NCBI RefSeq assembly: GCF_900100925.1
Contig: NZ_FNKO01000002.1
Coordinates: forward strand, 2,046,001 to 2,110,000
Source of the DNA: Actinopolyspora saharensis
Lineage (GTDB): Bacteria > Actinomycetota > Actinomycetes > Mycobacteriales > Pseudonocardiaceae
DNA: 64,000 bases
Direction of reading: 5' to 3'
In this document: positions 1-10,799 of the stretch, piece after piece
How the letters are laid out: each line of letters starts with the position of its first letter
Position numbering within the stretch: the stretch's first letter is position 1
Made by a program: the position numbers and the translations under genes
The notes under the pieces: generated by a model
Told to the model about the DNA's origin: nothing
What the model saw: the letters and a program-made list of their open reading frames with translations, nothing else
Databases searched by the model: none

Positions 1-3000
1 TTCGCGCCACCGCCGCCACCGAGGTGGGCGCGCCGCTACGTCGCCGAGGGCGGACGGGGACGGCGCGAGCTGAACTCGCCCGACTGGACCGTGGAGGCCG
101 GTGGCGGTGCTTTCACCGGCAGGGCGGAGGAGGTCGGCCCCGCTGAGGAAGCACCCCCGCCGACCCAGGTGCTGCCCGCCGTGGTCGACGATGCGGAGGC
201 ATCCGGGGGCCGTGCCGAGCCGTCCGGCGGGCCGGAGCCGGCGGAGAGCACCCCCGTCGGCGACGCCGCCGAACCCGAACGAGCCGAACCCGCCGACGCC
301 GAGCCGCGCGGCGAGGTCCCCTTCGCGGGCGGAGTGGCCGCCCCGTGGGAGCGCGAGCAGACGGAGAGCTCCGCTCCCGAAGGGGGCGAGCCCGGCCGGC
401 TCGGCAGCTCCCCGACCGCGGAGTCCGGTGCTGAGTCCGCGGAGCAGCACCGGGAGTCCGAACCGGAGGAGACCGGGCAGGACACCGACCGGATCATGCT
501 GGTGCGGACCACGTCGTTGAGCCGGCCCGCCGGCGGGGAGGAAGTCACCGCAGCGGGCGGGGGTGAAGTTCCTGCTCCTTCCGAGGGGCGCTCGGCTCCG
601 GGGGGAGAAGGGGACGAACCCGCGTCCTCCTCCCCGGGACGTATTCAGGGCGAGGAGGCGCTGCCCGAGGACTTCGGTTTCGCGGCCGCCGAACCTGGCG
701 AGCCCCCGGCGTCGGAGGCCGTTCCGGAGGGCGCTCCGGAGGAGGAGTTCGCGGAGGAGATTCACCCGCGGAGGGATTCCGCGCGGGGAGAGGGCGGCTG
801 GGAGAGCGGTTCCGCGGAAAGCGGGACCGACAGCGGCGACTCCGCCGGCGAACCCGAGCAGGAGGACTCCCGGCAACCGCGCGTGCAGCGCGGGGAGGGC
901 GGCGAGATCTTCGGAGTCGTCACCGCCCCCCCGGGCTGGCACTCCGCCGGGGAATCGAACGGGGAGAACGGCGAGCCGCCCCGCATCAAGCTTCCCGGGA
1001 TCGACGAGCTCCCTCCGCTGCCGGAGCACCGTCCGCATCGAGGAGCGGCGGAAACGGCCCCCGGCGCGGAGGACGAGCAGCAGGCGGGCTCGACGGCGGC
1101 TCTCGGGGAGCGCAGCGAGGACCCCGTCGAACGGGCCCGCTCCCGCGCTGAGGACACCCCCCTGCCGATCACCTTCGAGCCGTTCGCCTCGGTCCCGTAC
1201 ATGGAGAGCGGGGCCGTGGAACGGCTCGTCGACGGGGAGGAGGAGTCGCAGGAGCAGGAGCCGGCGCCGCGGGCGGAGGAGCAGCCCGTGGCGGCGTCCG
1301 CCGGAACCGGGGGAGAGCACGCGGTGGTGGAGGAGTCCACCGCCGAGGTGCCTTCCGCGACCGAGCGGATCCTGGGCTGCCTGCTCGGCAGCGCCACGGG
1401 GGACGCGCTGGGGGCGGGGCTGACCGAGGCCTCGGCCGCGGAGATCGTCGAGCGGTACGGCCCGCGCGGTCCGACCGGGCTGCCCGAGTACGCGGGAACG
1501 CGCGGGGCGGCCACGGCCGCGACGCAGACGACGTTGTTCACCTGCGAGGGGCTCATCCGCGCCCGCGAGGCGCGCTCGGTTCGGGAGACGGACCCCTTCC
1601 GCGAGGTGCGCTTGGCGAGTCAGCGGTGGCTGTACACCCAGGGGGTCGACTGGCAGTGGGCCGTGGGCGAGCTGAGCGTCGACCACCCCGCTCCCGACGG
1701 TTGGCTCGTCGAGGAGCCCGAGTTGTTCGCCGCGCGCTCGCCGGGTGCGTCGGTGTACGCGGAGTTGGAGGCCTTCGGGGAGCGCTCGGGGCACGCCGAT
1801 CAGTCCGCTCCGGTGGACAACTCCACGGGGTGCGGAGCACTGGTGCGCGCCACCCCGGCGGCGTTCTGGTCGTCCGAACCGGCCGAGGTCTTCGAGCTGG
1901 GGGTGCGGATCGCGACGCTCACGCACGGTCACCCGAGTGGTTACCTGCCCGCCGGGGCGCTCGCGGTGATCGTGCAGCAGGTCGTGCTCGGCAGGGGGTT
2001 GGACGACGGGGTCTGGCTGGCGCTGCAGGTCCTGGAGACCTGGCAGGGGCACGAGGACACCACCGCTGCTCTGGCGGGGGCGGCGGAACTGGCCGCCTCC
2101 GGACCCCCGGGTCCCGAGGAGCTCGGCGAGCAGCTGGGCGAGGGCAGGCGTGCCGACGAGGCGCTCGGAATCGCCGTGTGCGCGGCCCTCACCGCGGAGG
2201 ACGTGCGGACGGCCCTGCGGACCGCGGTCACTCATTCGGGGAACAGCAGCGCCGCTGGCGCGGTGTGCGGAAGCATCGTCGGCGCCGCTCTGGGAGTCGG
2301 GGCGCTGCCGGTCGACTGGATGGCCGAGCTGGAGCTGCGGGGAACCGTGGAGCGCATGGCCATGGACTGCGTGGCCGCGTTCGACTCCCGGTTGCGTCCG
2401 GAGGAGAGCACCGCGGACACCACCGAGGGCGACAGCGACTGGCGGCGCAGGTATCCGGTCCGACCGAGTGACCGTGTTCCGGAGTCCCCGCTGGAGAGCC
2501 GGGGCGTCACGGACCCCGAGCTCCTCGCCGAGGAGGGCGCGGATTCCTGGACGGCTCTCCCGGAGCGGGGCGAAACCGCTTCGAGTGCGGAGGAGGAGAC
2601 CGCGGCCGTCCAGGAGTCGGCACGGGAACCCGCTGGCGCTTTCCGCGGCGATCCCACTTCCGCGTGGGAGGAGGACGACGGCCCGCGGCAGTGGCAGGCC
2701 CCCCGCTCGGAGGAACGGCGGGGAGCGTTCGCGGAGGAGCGCCCCTCCCGCGCGGAGCCGTCCGGTCGGCAGGAGCCGGAGGAGCCCGCGGAGCGGGGCG
2801 GCGCGGCTGCGAATTCGGTCGTCGAGGAACGCGCGGAGGCCGTGGAACCGGAATCGTTCACGGAACCGGGGTCGTTCACGGAACCGGAGGACATCACGGA
2901 GGGCAGCGCTGCCGCGGCAGCGGTTCCGCCCGAAGCGAGTTCACCGGAAGGTGTGAGTGCGGACGGTGCTCCTCCGAAGGGCGCTCCGGATGGTGACGCG

Positions 3001-3345
3001 CGGGAGACGAACGTCCTCCCCGTGGTGACCGAATCACTGGGGGACGAGCCCGCCGAGGCGGAGGAGGAAGTTGCGCCCGGCGCCGCTGCTCAGGAGGACC
3101 ACCCCGTCGCGGAGGAGTTCGGTGCGCGGGAGCGGAGCGATGTGGAGCCCCCCGCGGCTCCTGACGGACGGCAGGACTCCGCGCAGCCGGTGGCGGAGTC
3201 GGCGGGTCCTCCTGCGGAGGGGTGGCACAGCGGGGAGTCCGAGCCGATGCCGGCCGAGGAGCGTCATCCCAAACCCGCTCCCCGCAGGATAAACAGCGTC
3301 AGCACCGGGGAACTCGACCTGACGGGGGAGCCGACGGAGAAGTGA
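1..3345 (+). CDS. ADP-ribosylglycohydrolase-like protein with long acidic disordered flanks (5' partial)
   Basis: The frame is open from base 1 with no ribosome binding site before the first GTG (91), so the gene probably begins upstream. Numbering from that GTG, residues 1-420 are Glu/Pro/Gly-rich and look disordered. Residues about 424-768 match the ADP-ribosylglycohydrolase (DraG/ARH) fold, starting with GCLLGSATGDALGAG. Residues 769-1084 are again acidic and disordered. The family removes ADP-ribose using two metal ions held by a TDDT-like motif and a C-terminal DSD-like motif. Here these read TAAT (475-478) and HSGNSS (715-720), so every expected Asp is missing. I infer a catalytically dead domain, perhaps binding ADP-ribose or protein. 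The fold is fairly certain; the role is unknown. Confidence 0.8.
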   Translation, partial: FAPPPPPRWARRYVAEGGRGRRELNSPDWTVEAGGGAFTGRAEEVGPAEEAPPPTQVLPAVVDDAEASGGRAEPSGGPEPAESTPVGDAAEPERAEPADAEPRGEVPFAGGVAAPWEREQTESSAPEGGEPGRLGSSPTAESGAESAEQHRESEPEETGQDTDRIMLVRTTSLSRPAGGEEVTAAGGGEVPAPSEGRSAPGGEGDEPASSSPGRIQGEEALPEDFGFAAAEPGEPPASEAVPEGAPEEEFAEEIHPRRDSARGEGGWESGSAESGTDSGDSAGEPEQEDSRQPRVQRGEGGEIFGVVTAPPGWHSAGESNGENGEPPRIKLPGIDELPPLPEHRPHRGAAETAPGAEDEQQAGSTAALGERSEDPVERARSRAEDTPLPITFEPFASVPYMESGAVERLVDGEEESQEQEPAPRAEEQPVAASAGTGGEHAVVEESTAEVPSATERILGCLLGSATGDALGAGLTEASAAEIVERYGPRGPTGLPEYAGTRGAATAATQTTLFTCEGLIRAREARSVRETDPFREVRLASQRWLYTQGVDWQWAVGELSVDHPAPDGWLVEEPELFAARSPGASVYAELEAFGERSGHADQSAPVDNSTGCGALVRATPAAFWSSEPAEVFELGVRIATLTHGHPSGYLPAGALAVIVQQVVLGRGLDDGVWLALQVLETWQGHEDTTAALAGAAELAASGPPGPEELGEQLGEGRRADEALGIAVCAALTAEDVRTALRTAVTHSGNSSAAGAVCGSIVGAALGVGALPVDWMAELELRGTVERMAMDCVAAFDSRLRPEESTADTTEGDSDWRRRYPVRPSDRVPESPLESRGVTDPELLAEEGADSWTALPERGETASSAEEETAAVQESAREPAGAFRGDPTSAWEEDDGPRQWQAPRSEERRGAFAEERPSRAEPSGRQEPEEPAERGGAAANSVVEERAEAVEPESFTEPGSFTEPEDITEGSAAAAAVPPEASSPEGVSADGAPPKGAPDGDARETNVLPVVTESLGDEPAEAEEEVAPGAAAQEDHPVAEEFGARERSDVEPPAAPDGRQDSAQPVAESAGPPAEGWHSGESEPMPAEERHPKPAPRRINSVSTGELDLTGEPTEK

Positions 3346-3842
3346 CCGTCACCGCTCGGTTCCGGTCCGCGTTCCGCAGCGACGGGTGTCCGGGACCGCC
3401 GGTGGCGGCGGCGGGGCGACTCTTGCCCCGGTGGGTAGAGTCGCGGGAGAGACGTTCGTGGCGCAGGTGGACACCCCCGTTTTGACCCCCTGCAAACGGG
3501 GCAGGTATCTTTATGACTTGGACCCGCAACCCCTCGGGTCACTCCGCATGTCCGTGCGCGAGAACCGCCCGCGTGGTCGGCGGGGGAGCGCCCGTGGATG
3601 GTGCGGAACTCTCCTGACGGCCCACCGGGGTGCGCACCCGCTGGGACGCCGCCCCGCCAAAACGGCCGAGGAACGGGCGACACGCCCGACCTCGTGTCGC
3701 GGATGTGGGGCGTGAGGAGACCCAAGTACAACAAAGACCTGGGTAAGCGGTGCTCGGCGCCAGGGGTGCGAACGGTGCTCGGACGAGCGCTGCCGTGAAC
3801 GAGTACCACCAAGACACGAACGCTCGAGAAGAAAGCCGGTCC
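3346..3842. other. Intergenic region upstream of rpsL
   Basis: This 497-base stretch separates the acidic ADP-ribosylglycohydrolase-like gene from rpsL. I see no credible gene in it. It holds a sigma70-type promoter (3482-3511), which leaves a leader of roughly 320 bases before rpsL. No tRNA or riboswitch was recognised in the leader. Confidence 0.6.
3482..3511 (+). promoter_or_regulatory. Probable housekeeping promoter for rpsL-rpsG-fusA-tuf
   Basis: TTGACC (3482-3487) and TATCTT (3506-3511) are separated by 18 bases, a good match to an actinobacterial housekeeping sigma-factor promoter. The promoter before rplM (43788-43817) has the same -35 hexamer and the same spacing. The link to rpsL rests on position and orientation only. 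Confidence 0.55.
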
Positions 3843-4216
<374 letters not shown>

Positions 4217-4217
<1 letters not shown>

Positions 4218-4687
4218 TGTCCCGCAAGGGCCCCGCCCCCAAGCGGTCAGTCGATTCCGATCCAGTCTACAGTTCGCCGCTGGTGACCCAGCTGGTGAAC
4301 AAGATTCTCGTGGACGGGAAGCGTTCGCTGGCCGAGCGTATCGTGTACTCGGCGCTGGAAGGCTGCCGTGAGAAGACCGGCACCGACCCGATCGTGACGC
4401 TCAAGCGCGCGCTGGACAACGTCAAGCCCTCGCTGGAGGTGCGCAGCCGCCGTGTCGGTGGCGCGACCTATCAGGTTCCGGTCGAGGTGCGCGCCGGTCG
4501 TTCGACCACGCTGGCCCTGCGCTGGGTGGTGCGTTTCGCCCGTCAGCGTCGTGAGAAGACCATGATCGAGCGCCTTACCAACGAGCTGCTCGACGCCAGC
4601 AACGGTCTCGGTGCGAGTGTCAAGAAGCGCGAGGACACGCACAAGATGGCGGAGTCGAACAAGGCTTTCGCTCATTATCGGTGGTGA
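4217..4687 (+). CDS. rpsG: 30S ribosomal protein S7
   Basis: The 156-residue protein starts [12 protein letters not shown], as is usual for S7, and ends FAHYRW. It nucleates assembly of the 30S head and contacts the E site. Its start overlaps the rpsL stop in a TGATG arrangement, and fusA follows 78 bases later, giving the classical str operon order. Confidence 0.98.
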
Positions 4688-4765
4688 CGCCGGGTCGGCT
4701 ATATTGCCCGCCTCGGCTCACCGATTCGACAGCTTCAGGCTTGCTGTAGGAACGGGGACGAACTC

Positions 4766-6868
4766 GTGGCACGCGACGTGCTGACCGACCTGACCAAGGT
4801 CCGCAACATCGGCATCATGGCCCACATCGACGCGGGCAAGACCACCACGACCGAGCGTGTGCTGTACTACACCGGGATCAACTACAAGCTCGGTGAGGTG
4901 CACGACGGCGCCGCGACGATGGACTGGATGTCGGAGGAGCAGAAGCGGGGTATCACCATCACCTCGGCTGCTACCACGACGTTCTGGCAACAGCATCAGA
5001 TCAACCTCATCGACACCCCCGGGCACGTCGACTTCACGGCTGAGGTGGAGCGTTCGCTGCGCGTGCTCGACGGTGCCGTCGCCGTTTTCGACGGCAAGGA
5101 GGGGGTCGAGCCCCAGTCCGAGCAGGTGTGGCGCCAGGCGGACAAGTACGGAGTTCCGCGCATCTGCTTCGTCAACAAGATGGACAAGATGGGCGCCGAC
5201 TTCTACTTCACGCTCGGCACCATCCGGGAGCGGCTCGACGCCAAGCCGCTGGTACTGCAGCTGCCGATCGGTAGCGAGTCCGACTTCGAGGGCGTTGTCG
5301 ACCTGGTCAGCATGAAGGCGCTGACCTGGCGCGGTGACGTGGCCAAGGGGGCTACCTACGACATCGAGGACATCCCCGCGGACCTCCTCGAGACGGCCAA
5401 GGAGTACCGCAGCGAGCTGCTCGAGTCCGTCGCGGAGTCCAGCGAAGAGCTGATGGAGGCCTACTTCGGCGGTGAGGAGCTCACCACCGAGCAGATCAAG
5501 CAGGGCATCCGCACGCTCACGCTGAACCAAGAGGCGTTCCCCGTGATGTGCGGGACGGCGTTCAAGAACAAGGGCGTGCAGCCGATGCTGGACGCCGTGG
5601 TCGAGTACCTGCCTTCGCCGCTGGACATCCCCGCCGTGCAGGGCACGCTGCCCAACTCCGGTGAGGAGACCTCCCGCAAGGCGAGCACCGAGGAGCCGTT
5701 CTCCGCGCTGGTGTTCAAGGTCGCTGTCCATCCCTTCTACGGCAAGCTCACCTACGTCCGGGTCTACTCCGGCAAGATCTCGCAGGGCGCCCAGGTGATG
5801 AACCCGATCCGGGGCCGCAAGGAGCGCATCGGAAAGCTCTTCCAGATGCACTCCAACAAGGAGAACCCGGTCGACGAGGGACAGGCCGGGCACATCTACG
5901 CGGTGGTCGGGATGAAGGACACCAGCACCGGTGACACGCTCTGCGATCCGCAGAGCCAGGTCATCCTGGAGTCCATGAGTTTCCCGGATCCGGTCATCGA
6001 GGTCGCGATCGAACCCAAGACCAAGGCCGACCAGGAGAAGCTGTCGACCTCGATCCAGAAACTCGCCGAAGAGGACCCGACCTTCCAGGTCAAGTACGAC
6101 GAGGAGAACGGTCAGACCATTATCAAGGGCATGGGTGAGCTCCACCTCGAGGTCCTGGTCAATCGGATGAAGACCGATTTCAAGGTCGAGGCCAACATCG
6201 GCAAGCCGCAGGTCGCCTACCGCGAGACGATTCGCAAGACGGTCGAGAAGCACGAGTTCACCCACAAGAAGCAGACCGGTGGTTCCGGTCAGTTCGCCCG
6301 CGTGGTGATCAACCTCGAGCCGATCGAGCAGTCCGCGGACAGTGCGACCTACGAGTTCGACAACCAGATCACCGGTGGGCGCATCCCCCGCGAGTACATT
6401 CCTTCGGTGGACGAAGGCGCCCAGGACGCCATGCAGATCGGTGTGCTGGCGGGCTATCCGATGGTCGGTGTCAAGATGACCTTGGTGGACGGCCAGTACC
6501 ACGAGGTCGACTCCTCGGAAATGGCGTTCAAGGTCGCCGGTTCGATGGCGATGAAGGAGGCGGCCGCCAAGGCCAGCCCAGCGCTGCTCGAACCGTTGAT
6601 GGCGGTCGAGACGACGACACCCGAGGAATACATGGGTGAAGTCATCGGCGACCTCAACTCCCGCCGTGGTCACGTCCAGGCCATGGAGGAGCGTGGCGGT
6701 TCCCGCGTCGTCAAGGCGTTGGTGCCGCTGTCCGAGATGTTCGGGTACGTGGGCGATCTGCGTTCCAAGACGCAGGGCCGCGCGAACTACTCGATGGTGT
6801 TCGACTCCTACGGCGAAGTTCCGGCGAACGTGGCCAAGGAGATCATCGCGAAGGCTACGGGGGAGTAA
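4766..6868 (+). CDS. fusA: Translation elongation factor G
   Basis: The 700-residue translocase GTPase shows its G-domain motifs in order: G1 [12 protein letters not shown] (residues about 18-29), G3 DTPGHVDF and G4 NKMDKMGA. The remaining EF-G domains extend to the C terminus ([20 protein letters not shown]). The start is GTG 4766, preceded by a purine-rich GGAACGGGGA. It drives tRNA-mRNA movement after peptide transfer and also helps recycle ribosomes. It lies between rpsG and tuf as expected. Confidence 0.98.
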   Translation: MARDVLTDLTKVRNIGIMAHIDAGKTTTTERVLYYTGINYKLGEVHDGAATMDWMSEEQKRGITITSAATTTFWQQHQINLIDTPGHVDFTAEVERSLRVLDGAVAVFDGKEGVEPQSEQVWRQADKYGVPRICFVNKMDKMGADFYFTLGTIRERLDAKPLVLQLPIGSESDFEGVVDLVSMKALTWRGDVAKGATYDIEDIPADLLETAKEYRSELLESVAESSEELMEAYFGGEELTTEQIKQGIRTLTLNQEAFPVMCGTAFKNKGVQPMLDAVVEYLPSPLDIPAVQGTLPNSGEETSRKASTEEPFSALVFKVAVHPFYGKLTYVRVYSGKISQGAQVMNPIRGRKERIGKLFQMHSNKENPVDEGQAGHIYAVVGMKDTSTGDTLCDPQSQVILESMSFPDPVIEVAIEPKTKADQEKLSTSIQKLAEEDPTFQVKYDEENGQTIIKGMGELHLEVLVNRMKTDFKVEANIGKPQVAYRETIRKTVEKHEFTHKKQTGGSGQFARVVINLEPIEQSADSATYEFDNQITGGRIPREYIPSVDEGAQDAMQIGVLAGYPMVGVKMTLVDGQYHEVDSSEMAFKVAGSMAMKEAAAKASPALLEPLMAVETTTPEEYMGEVIGDLNSRRGHVQAMEERGGSRVVKALVPLSEMFGYVGDLRSKTQGRANYSMVFDSYGEVPANVAKEIIAKATGE

Positions 6869-6959
6869 CTCCCGACGTAGTCCGGCACCGGTCCACCTCC
6901 GCGTCGGCAGGAGTGGAGCGGTGTGACAACCCGACAGGACTCCGCCCGATACGTGGTCG

Positions 6960-6979
6960 CCGCGCGGGAGGGCGCGCGG
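6960..6979 (+). other. GC hairpin in the tuf leader
   Basis: CCGCGCG (6960-6966) and CGCGCGG (6973-6979) form a perfect 7-bp stem with a 6-base loop, about 50 bases before the tuf start. It may be a leader structure or a weak terminator after fusA. No T-run follows it. Confidence 0.35.
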
Positions 6980-7030
6980 TCGGAGCTCGTCGTACGGCGG
7001 AAATGATGACAAGTCCAGGAGGACATTCCA

Positions 7031-8224
7031 GTGGCGAAGGCGAAGTTCGAGAGGGACAAGCCGCACGTCAACATCGGGACCATCGGTCACGTTGACCACG
7101 GCAAAACCACGCTGACCGCGGCTATCACCAAGGTCCTGCACGACAACCACCCGGACCTGAACCCCTACACGCCTTTCGAGGACATCGACAAGGCGCCGGA
7201 GGAGAAGGACCGCGGGATCACGATTCAGATCGCGCACGTCGAGTACCAGACCGAGGCGCGGCACTACGCCCACGTGGACGCTCCGGGCCACGCGGACTAC
7301 GTGAAGAACATGATCACCGGCGCCGCCCAGATGGACGGTGCGATCCTGGTTGTGGCTGCGACCGACGGTCCGATGCCGCAGACCCGTGAGCACGTGCTGC
7401 TCGCCAAGCAGGTCGGCGTGCCGTACATCCTCGTCGCCCTGAACAAGGCCGACATGGTCGACGACGACGAGATCATGGACCTCGTCGAGATGGAGGTCCG
7501 CGAGCTGCTCAGCGAGCAGGACTTCCCCGGCGACGACGTTCCGATCGTCCGGGTCTCCGCGCTCAAGGCGCTCGAGGGCGACGACGAGTGGGGCCAGAAG
7601 ATCATGGAGCTGCTCCACGCCGTTGACGCCAACATCCCGGACCCGGTGCGGGCCACTGACCAGTCGTTCCTGATGCCGGTGGAGGACGTCTTCTCCATCA
7701 CCGGCCGCGGGACCGTGGTCACCGGCCGTGTCGAGCGCGGTGTCATCAAGGTGAACGAGGAGGTCGAGATGGTCGGCATCAAGGAGAAGCCGATCAAGAC
7801 CACCGTCACCGGTGTCGAGATGTTCCGCAAGCTGCTCGACCAGGGTCAGGCCGGCGACAACGTCGGGCTGCTGCTGCGCGGCGTCAAGCGCGAGGACGTC
7901 GAGCGCGGTATGGTCGTCATCAAGCAGGGGACGACCACCCCGCACACCGAGTTCGAGGCGCAGGTCTACATCCTGTCCAAGGACGAGGGCGGTAGGCACA
8001 CGCCGTTCTTCAACAACTACCGCCCGCAGTTCTACTTCCGTACCACCGACGTGACCGGTGTGGTGACCCTGCCCGAGGGCACCGAGATGGTCATGCCCGG
8101 TGACAACACGGAGATGTCCGTGCAGCTCATCCAGCCCATCGCGATGGAGGAAGGGCTGCGCTTCGCGATCCGCGAGGGTGGCCGCACGGTCGGCGCGGGC
8201 CGCGTCGTCAAGATCAATAAGTGA
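7031..8224 (+). CDS. tuf: Translation elongation factor Tu
   Basis: The 397-residue EF-Tu begins [20 protein letters not shown]. Its GTP-binding motifs are [16 protein letters not shown] and NKADMVDD, followed by the two beta-barrel domains. It delivers aminoacyl-tRNA to the ribosome. The GTG start is preceded by a strong AGGAGGA about 8 bases upstream. No second tuf copy is present in this window. Tandem hairpins lie just after the stop. Confidence 0.98.
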   Translation: MAKAKFERDKPHVNIGTIGHVDHGKTTLTAAITKVLHDNHPDLNPYTPFEDIDKAPEEKDRGITIQIAHVEYQTEARHYAHVDAPGHADYVKNMITGAAQMDGAILVVAATDGPMPQTREHVLLAKQVGVPYILVALNKADMVDDDEIMDLVEMEVRELLSEQDFPGDDVPIVRVSALKALEGDDEWGQKIMELLHAVDANIPDPVRATDQSFLMPVEDVFSITGRGTVVTGRVERGVIKVNEEVEMVGIKEKPIKTTVTGVEMFRKLLDQGQAGDNVGLLLRGVKREDVERGMVVIKQGTTTPHTEFEAQVYILSKDEGGRHTPFFNNYRPQFYFRTTDVTGVVTLPEGTEMVMPGDNTEMSVQLIQPIAMEEGLRFAIREGGRTVGAGRVVKINK

Positions 8225-8749
8225 CGGGCTGGGGTTCGACCGGTGAACGGCACCGGCTCGAAACCCCACCCCCGGTTCGGGGTGGCACATCCGGTGTGTC
8301 ACCCTGAATGGGTTGCCTCTCAGGGCGGCTGGGCCGAGGTGACGAATCCGTGAGAGCGGGATCGTGATTCGGACCGGCCGCCCTGATGTGGGCACGCCGT
8401 GCCCGTGATTCACTTCGCGGACCGGCGTTCCGGTTGCGCGGGTGCCGCCGGACAGACGTTCCGGCCGGGGCCGATATAGGTGGCAACCCGAGGTGTACGG
8501 ATCCCTGTGGATCCATCTCATCGGCGTGGATCGATGGGACCGGTTTGCATCGCGAGGGCGACACGCCCGACCGCGTGTACCGGGCACCCAGACACCTGAA
8601 CAGGGGCGGGCTGCGGACCGTGGCGCCGCGCTGTGAGATAGCCGGACGCGTGTGTTCCACACGTGGTCGCAGGTGAGAAAGCAGCGACGTCGGGTCTACG
8701 CACCGCGCTAGGTACTAGCGGCACGAGACTAGAGGAACGGCAAGCCACT
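8225..8749. other. Intergenic region between tuf and the S10 operon
   Basis: This 525-base gap has no convincing gene on either strand. It holds the tandem hairpins after tuf and, at 8706-8720, a perfect palindrome CGCTAG-GTA-CTAGCG about 30 bases before rpsJ. The S10 operon promoter must lie here or upstream, but I see no clear -35/-10 pair. The palindrome could be a leader hairpin or a protein-binding site. Confidence 0.5.
8231..8282 (+). terminator. Tandem hairpins after tuf
   Basis: The arms at 8231-8245 (GGGGTTCGACCGGTG) and 8251-8267 pair almost completely, with two single-base bulges and a 5-base loop. A second small CCCCG/CGGGG hairpin follows at 8270-8282. There is no T-run, which is common for actinobacterial terminators. 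The position right behind tuf supports termination of the str operon. Confidence 0.6.
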
Positions 8750-9055
8750 ATGGCGGGACAAAAGATCCGCATCCGGCTCAAGGCCTACGACCACGAGGCG
8801 ATCGACGCGTCCGCGCGTAAGATCGTCGAGACCGTGACGCGCACCGGCGCTTCGGTTGTCGGGCCGGTGCCGCTGCCCACCGAGAAGAACGTCTACTGCG
8901 TTATCCGCTCTCCGCACAAGTACAAGGACTCGCGGGAGCACTTCGAGATGCGCACACACAAGCGGCTCATCGACATCGTCGAGCCGACGCCGAAGACGGT
9001 GGATGCGCTCATGCGCATCGATCTTCCGGCCAGTGTCGATGTGAATATCCAGTGA
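8750..9055 (+). CDS. rpsJ: 30S ribosomal protein S10
   Basis: The 101-residue S10 begins [19 protein letters not shown], with the conserved [22 protein letters not shown] loop that contacts 16S rRNA. It is also the NusE transcription antitermination factor. The in-frame start at 8663 would add 29 unrelated residues, so ATG 8750, behind AGAGGAACGG, is chosen. It is the first gene of the S10 operon. Confidence 0.97.
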   Translation: MAGQKIRIRLKAYDHEAIDASARKIVETVTRTGASVVGPVPLPTEKNVYCVIRSPHKYKDSREHFEMRTHKRLIDIVEPTPKTVDALMRIDLPASVDVNIQ

Positions 9056-9106
9056 GCGGTCGACGCGCATTCGGTTCAGTGACAGGCGGCGGAGAGAACG
9101 AGAGCC

Positions 9107-9757
9107 ATGTCTGAAAGGCAGATGAAGGGGATTCTGGGCACCAAGCTCGGGATGACCCAGGTCTTCGACGACTCGAACCGGGTGGTCCCGGTGACGGTCG
9201 TGCAGGCCGGGCCCAACCTGATTACCCAGGTCCGTACCAAGGAGAACGACGGTTACCAGGCCGTCCAGCTGGCGTTCGGCGCCATCGATCCGCGCAAGGT
9301 GAGCAAGCCGCGCAGCGGCCAGTTCGCCAAGGCGGGTGTGACGCCGCGGCGTCACCTGGTCGAGCTGCGTACCTCGGATGCCAAGGACTACGAACTCGGT
9401 CAGGAGCTCAACGCTGACGTGTTCGAGTCCGGCGCGAACGTGGACGTGGTCGGCACCAGCAAGGGCAAGGGCTTCGCCGGTACGGTCAAGCGCTACGGCT
9501 TCGCCCGCCAGGGGCAGAGCCACGGTACGCAGGCCGTGCACCGCAAGCCCGGGTCCATCGGTGGTTGCGCTTACCCCGCGCGGGTGTTCAAGGGCAAGAA
9601 GATGCCGGGTCGCATGGGCGGCAAGCGCGTGACCACCCAGAACCTCAAGGTGCACCGGGTCGACGACGAGTCCGGATTGCTGCTGATCAAGGGAGCGATC
9701 CCCGGTCCGAACGGCGGCCTCGTGCTGGTCAAGAGCTCTACGAAGGGTGGTGCGTGA
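9107..9757 (+). CDS. rplC: 50S ribosomal protein L3
   Basis: The 216-residue L3 begins [20 protein letters not shown]. It has the long basic loop with GRMGGKRVT near the peptidyl-transferase centre and ends VKSSTKGGA. Met at 9122 is a possible shorter start, but ATG 9107 follows a GGAGAG motif. Its stop shares one base with the rplD start. Confidence 0.97.
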   Translation: MSERQMKGILGTKLGMTQVFDDSNRVVPVTVVQAGPNLITQVRTKENDGYQAVQLAFGAIDPRKVSKPRSGQFAKAGVTPRRHLVELRTSDAKDYELGQELNADVFESGANVDVVGTSKGKGFAGTVKRYGFARQGQSHGTQAVHRKPGSIGGCAYPARVFKGKKMPGRMGGKRVTTQNLKVHRVDDESGLLLIKGAIPGPNGGLVLVKSSTKGGA

Positions 9758-10455
9758 TGGCCGCTAAGCTCGACGTCCGCACACCGGACGGGAACACCGA
9801 CGGGCAGGTCGACCTGCCGGCGGAGCTGTTCGACGCGAAGGCGAACGTCCCGCTGATGCACCAGGTCGTCACGGCGCAGTTGGCCGCGGCCCGCCAGGGA
9901 ACGCACTCCGTCAAGACCCGCGGTGAGGTCGCAGGCGGCAGCAAGAAGCCCTACCGGCAGAAGGGCACCGGTAACGCCCGGCAGGGCTCGATCCGTGCCC
10001 CGCAGTTCGTCGGTGGCGGTACCGTGCACGGCCCCACCCCGAGGGACTACTCGCAGCGCACGCCCAAGAAGATGAAGGCGGCCGCGCTGCGCAGTGCGTT
10101 GTCCGACCGTGCCCGCGCGGACCAGATCCACGTCGTCACCGAGGTGACCAGCGGCGAGAAGCCGTCCACCAAGGAAGCCAAAGCGACGCTGCGGAGTGTG
10201 ACCGACGCGAGGCGTGTGCTCGTGGTGCTCAACAGCACCGAGGAGACCGCGTGGCTGAGCCTGCGGAACCTGCCTCACGTGCACATCCTCGACCCGGGTC
10301 AGCTGAACACCTACGACGTCCTGGTCAACGACGACGTCGTGTTCAGCAAGGCCGCCTTCGAGCGCTTCGTCGCCGAGCGGTCGCCGAAGCGGTCGGCCAA
10401 GACCGCGGTCACCCCCGACGCGACTTCGAGTCAGGCTGAGGAGGCAGACCAGTGA
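9757..10455 (+). CDS. rplD: 50S ribosomal protein L4
   Basis: The 232-residue L4 starts [13 protein letters not shown]. It contains the tunnel-lining loop [16 protein letters not shown], whose changes confer macrolide resistance in other bacteria. The short tail after residue 215 is Ser/Thr/Asp-rich and variable. ATG 9757 overlaps the rplC stop and is preferred to upstream in-frame starts, which would run back through rplC. It overlaps rplW by 4 bases. Confidence 0.97.
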   Translation: MAAKLDVRTPDGNTDGQVDLPAELFDAKANVPLMHQVVTAQLAAARQGTHSVKTRGEVAGGSKKPYRQKGTGNARQGSIRAPQFVGGGTVHGPTPRDYSQRTPKKMKAAALRSALSDRARADQIHVVTEVTSGEKPSTKEAKATLRSVTDARRVLVVLNSTEETAWLSLRNLPHVHILDPGQLNTYDVLVNDDVVFSKAAFERFVAERSPKRSAKTAVTPDATSSQAEEADQ

Positions 10456-10751
10456 TCCCCGATCCGCGAGACATCCTGATCGCGCCGGTGATCTCCGAGA
10501 AGAGCTACGCACTGCTTTCGGAGAACCAGTACACGTTCCTGGTCCGCCCGAGCTCGAACAAGACCGAGATCAAGATCGCGGTCGAGAAGATCTTCGGCGT
10601 GCAGGTCAAGAGTGTCAACACGATCAACCGACAGGGCAAGCGCAAGCGCACCCGCACGGGCTTCGGCAAGCGCAAGGACACCAAGCGGGCGATCGTGACG
10701 CTGTCCCCCGATAGCAAGCCGATCGAGATCTTCGGCGGCCAGACCGCCTGA
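10452..10751 (+). CDS. rplW: 50S ribosomal protein L23
   Basis: The 99-residue L23 begins [19 protein letters not shown]. It sits at the exit of the peptide tunnel and is the docking point for trigger factor and SRP. The GTG start overlaps the rplD stop (GTGA), which indicates coupling. Full length for the family. Confidence 0.97.
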   Translation: MIPDPRDILIAPVISEKSYALLSENQYTFLVRPSSNKTEIKIAVEKIFGVQVKSVNTINRQGKRKRTRTGFGKRKDTKRAIVTLSPDSKPIEIFGGQTA

Positions 10752-10799
10752 ACCGGGCGGTAGAGGGCACGTCGAAGGAGACTGAGGACTGCGATAGAG

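Noticed and set aside
8459..8480. TTCCGG/TATAGG as an S10 promoter
   Set aside because: The spacing is only 10 bases, too short for a sigma70-type promoter.
4718..8662. Long open frame on the minus strand across fusA and tuf
   Set aside because: It is a GC-rich antisense frame over two clearly real genes, with Arg/His/Leu-rich composition and no family resemblance.
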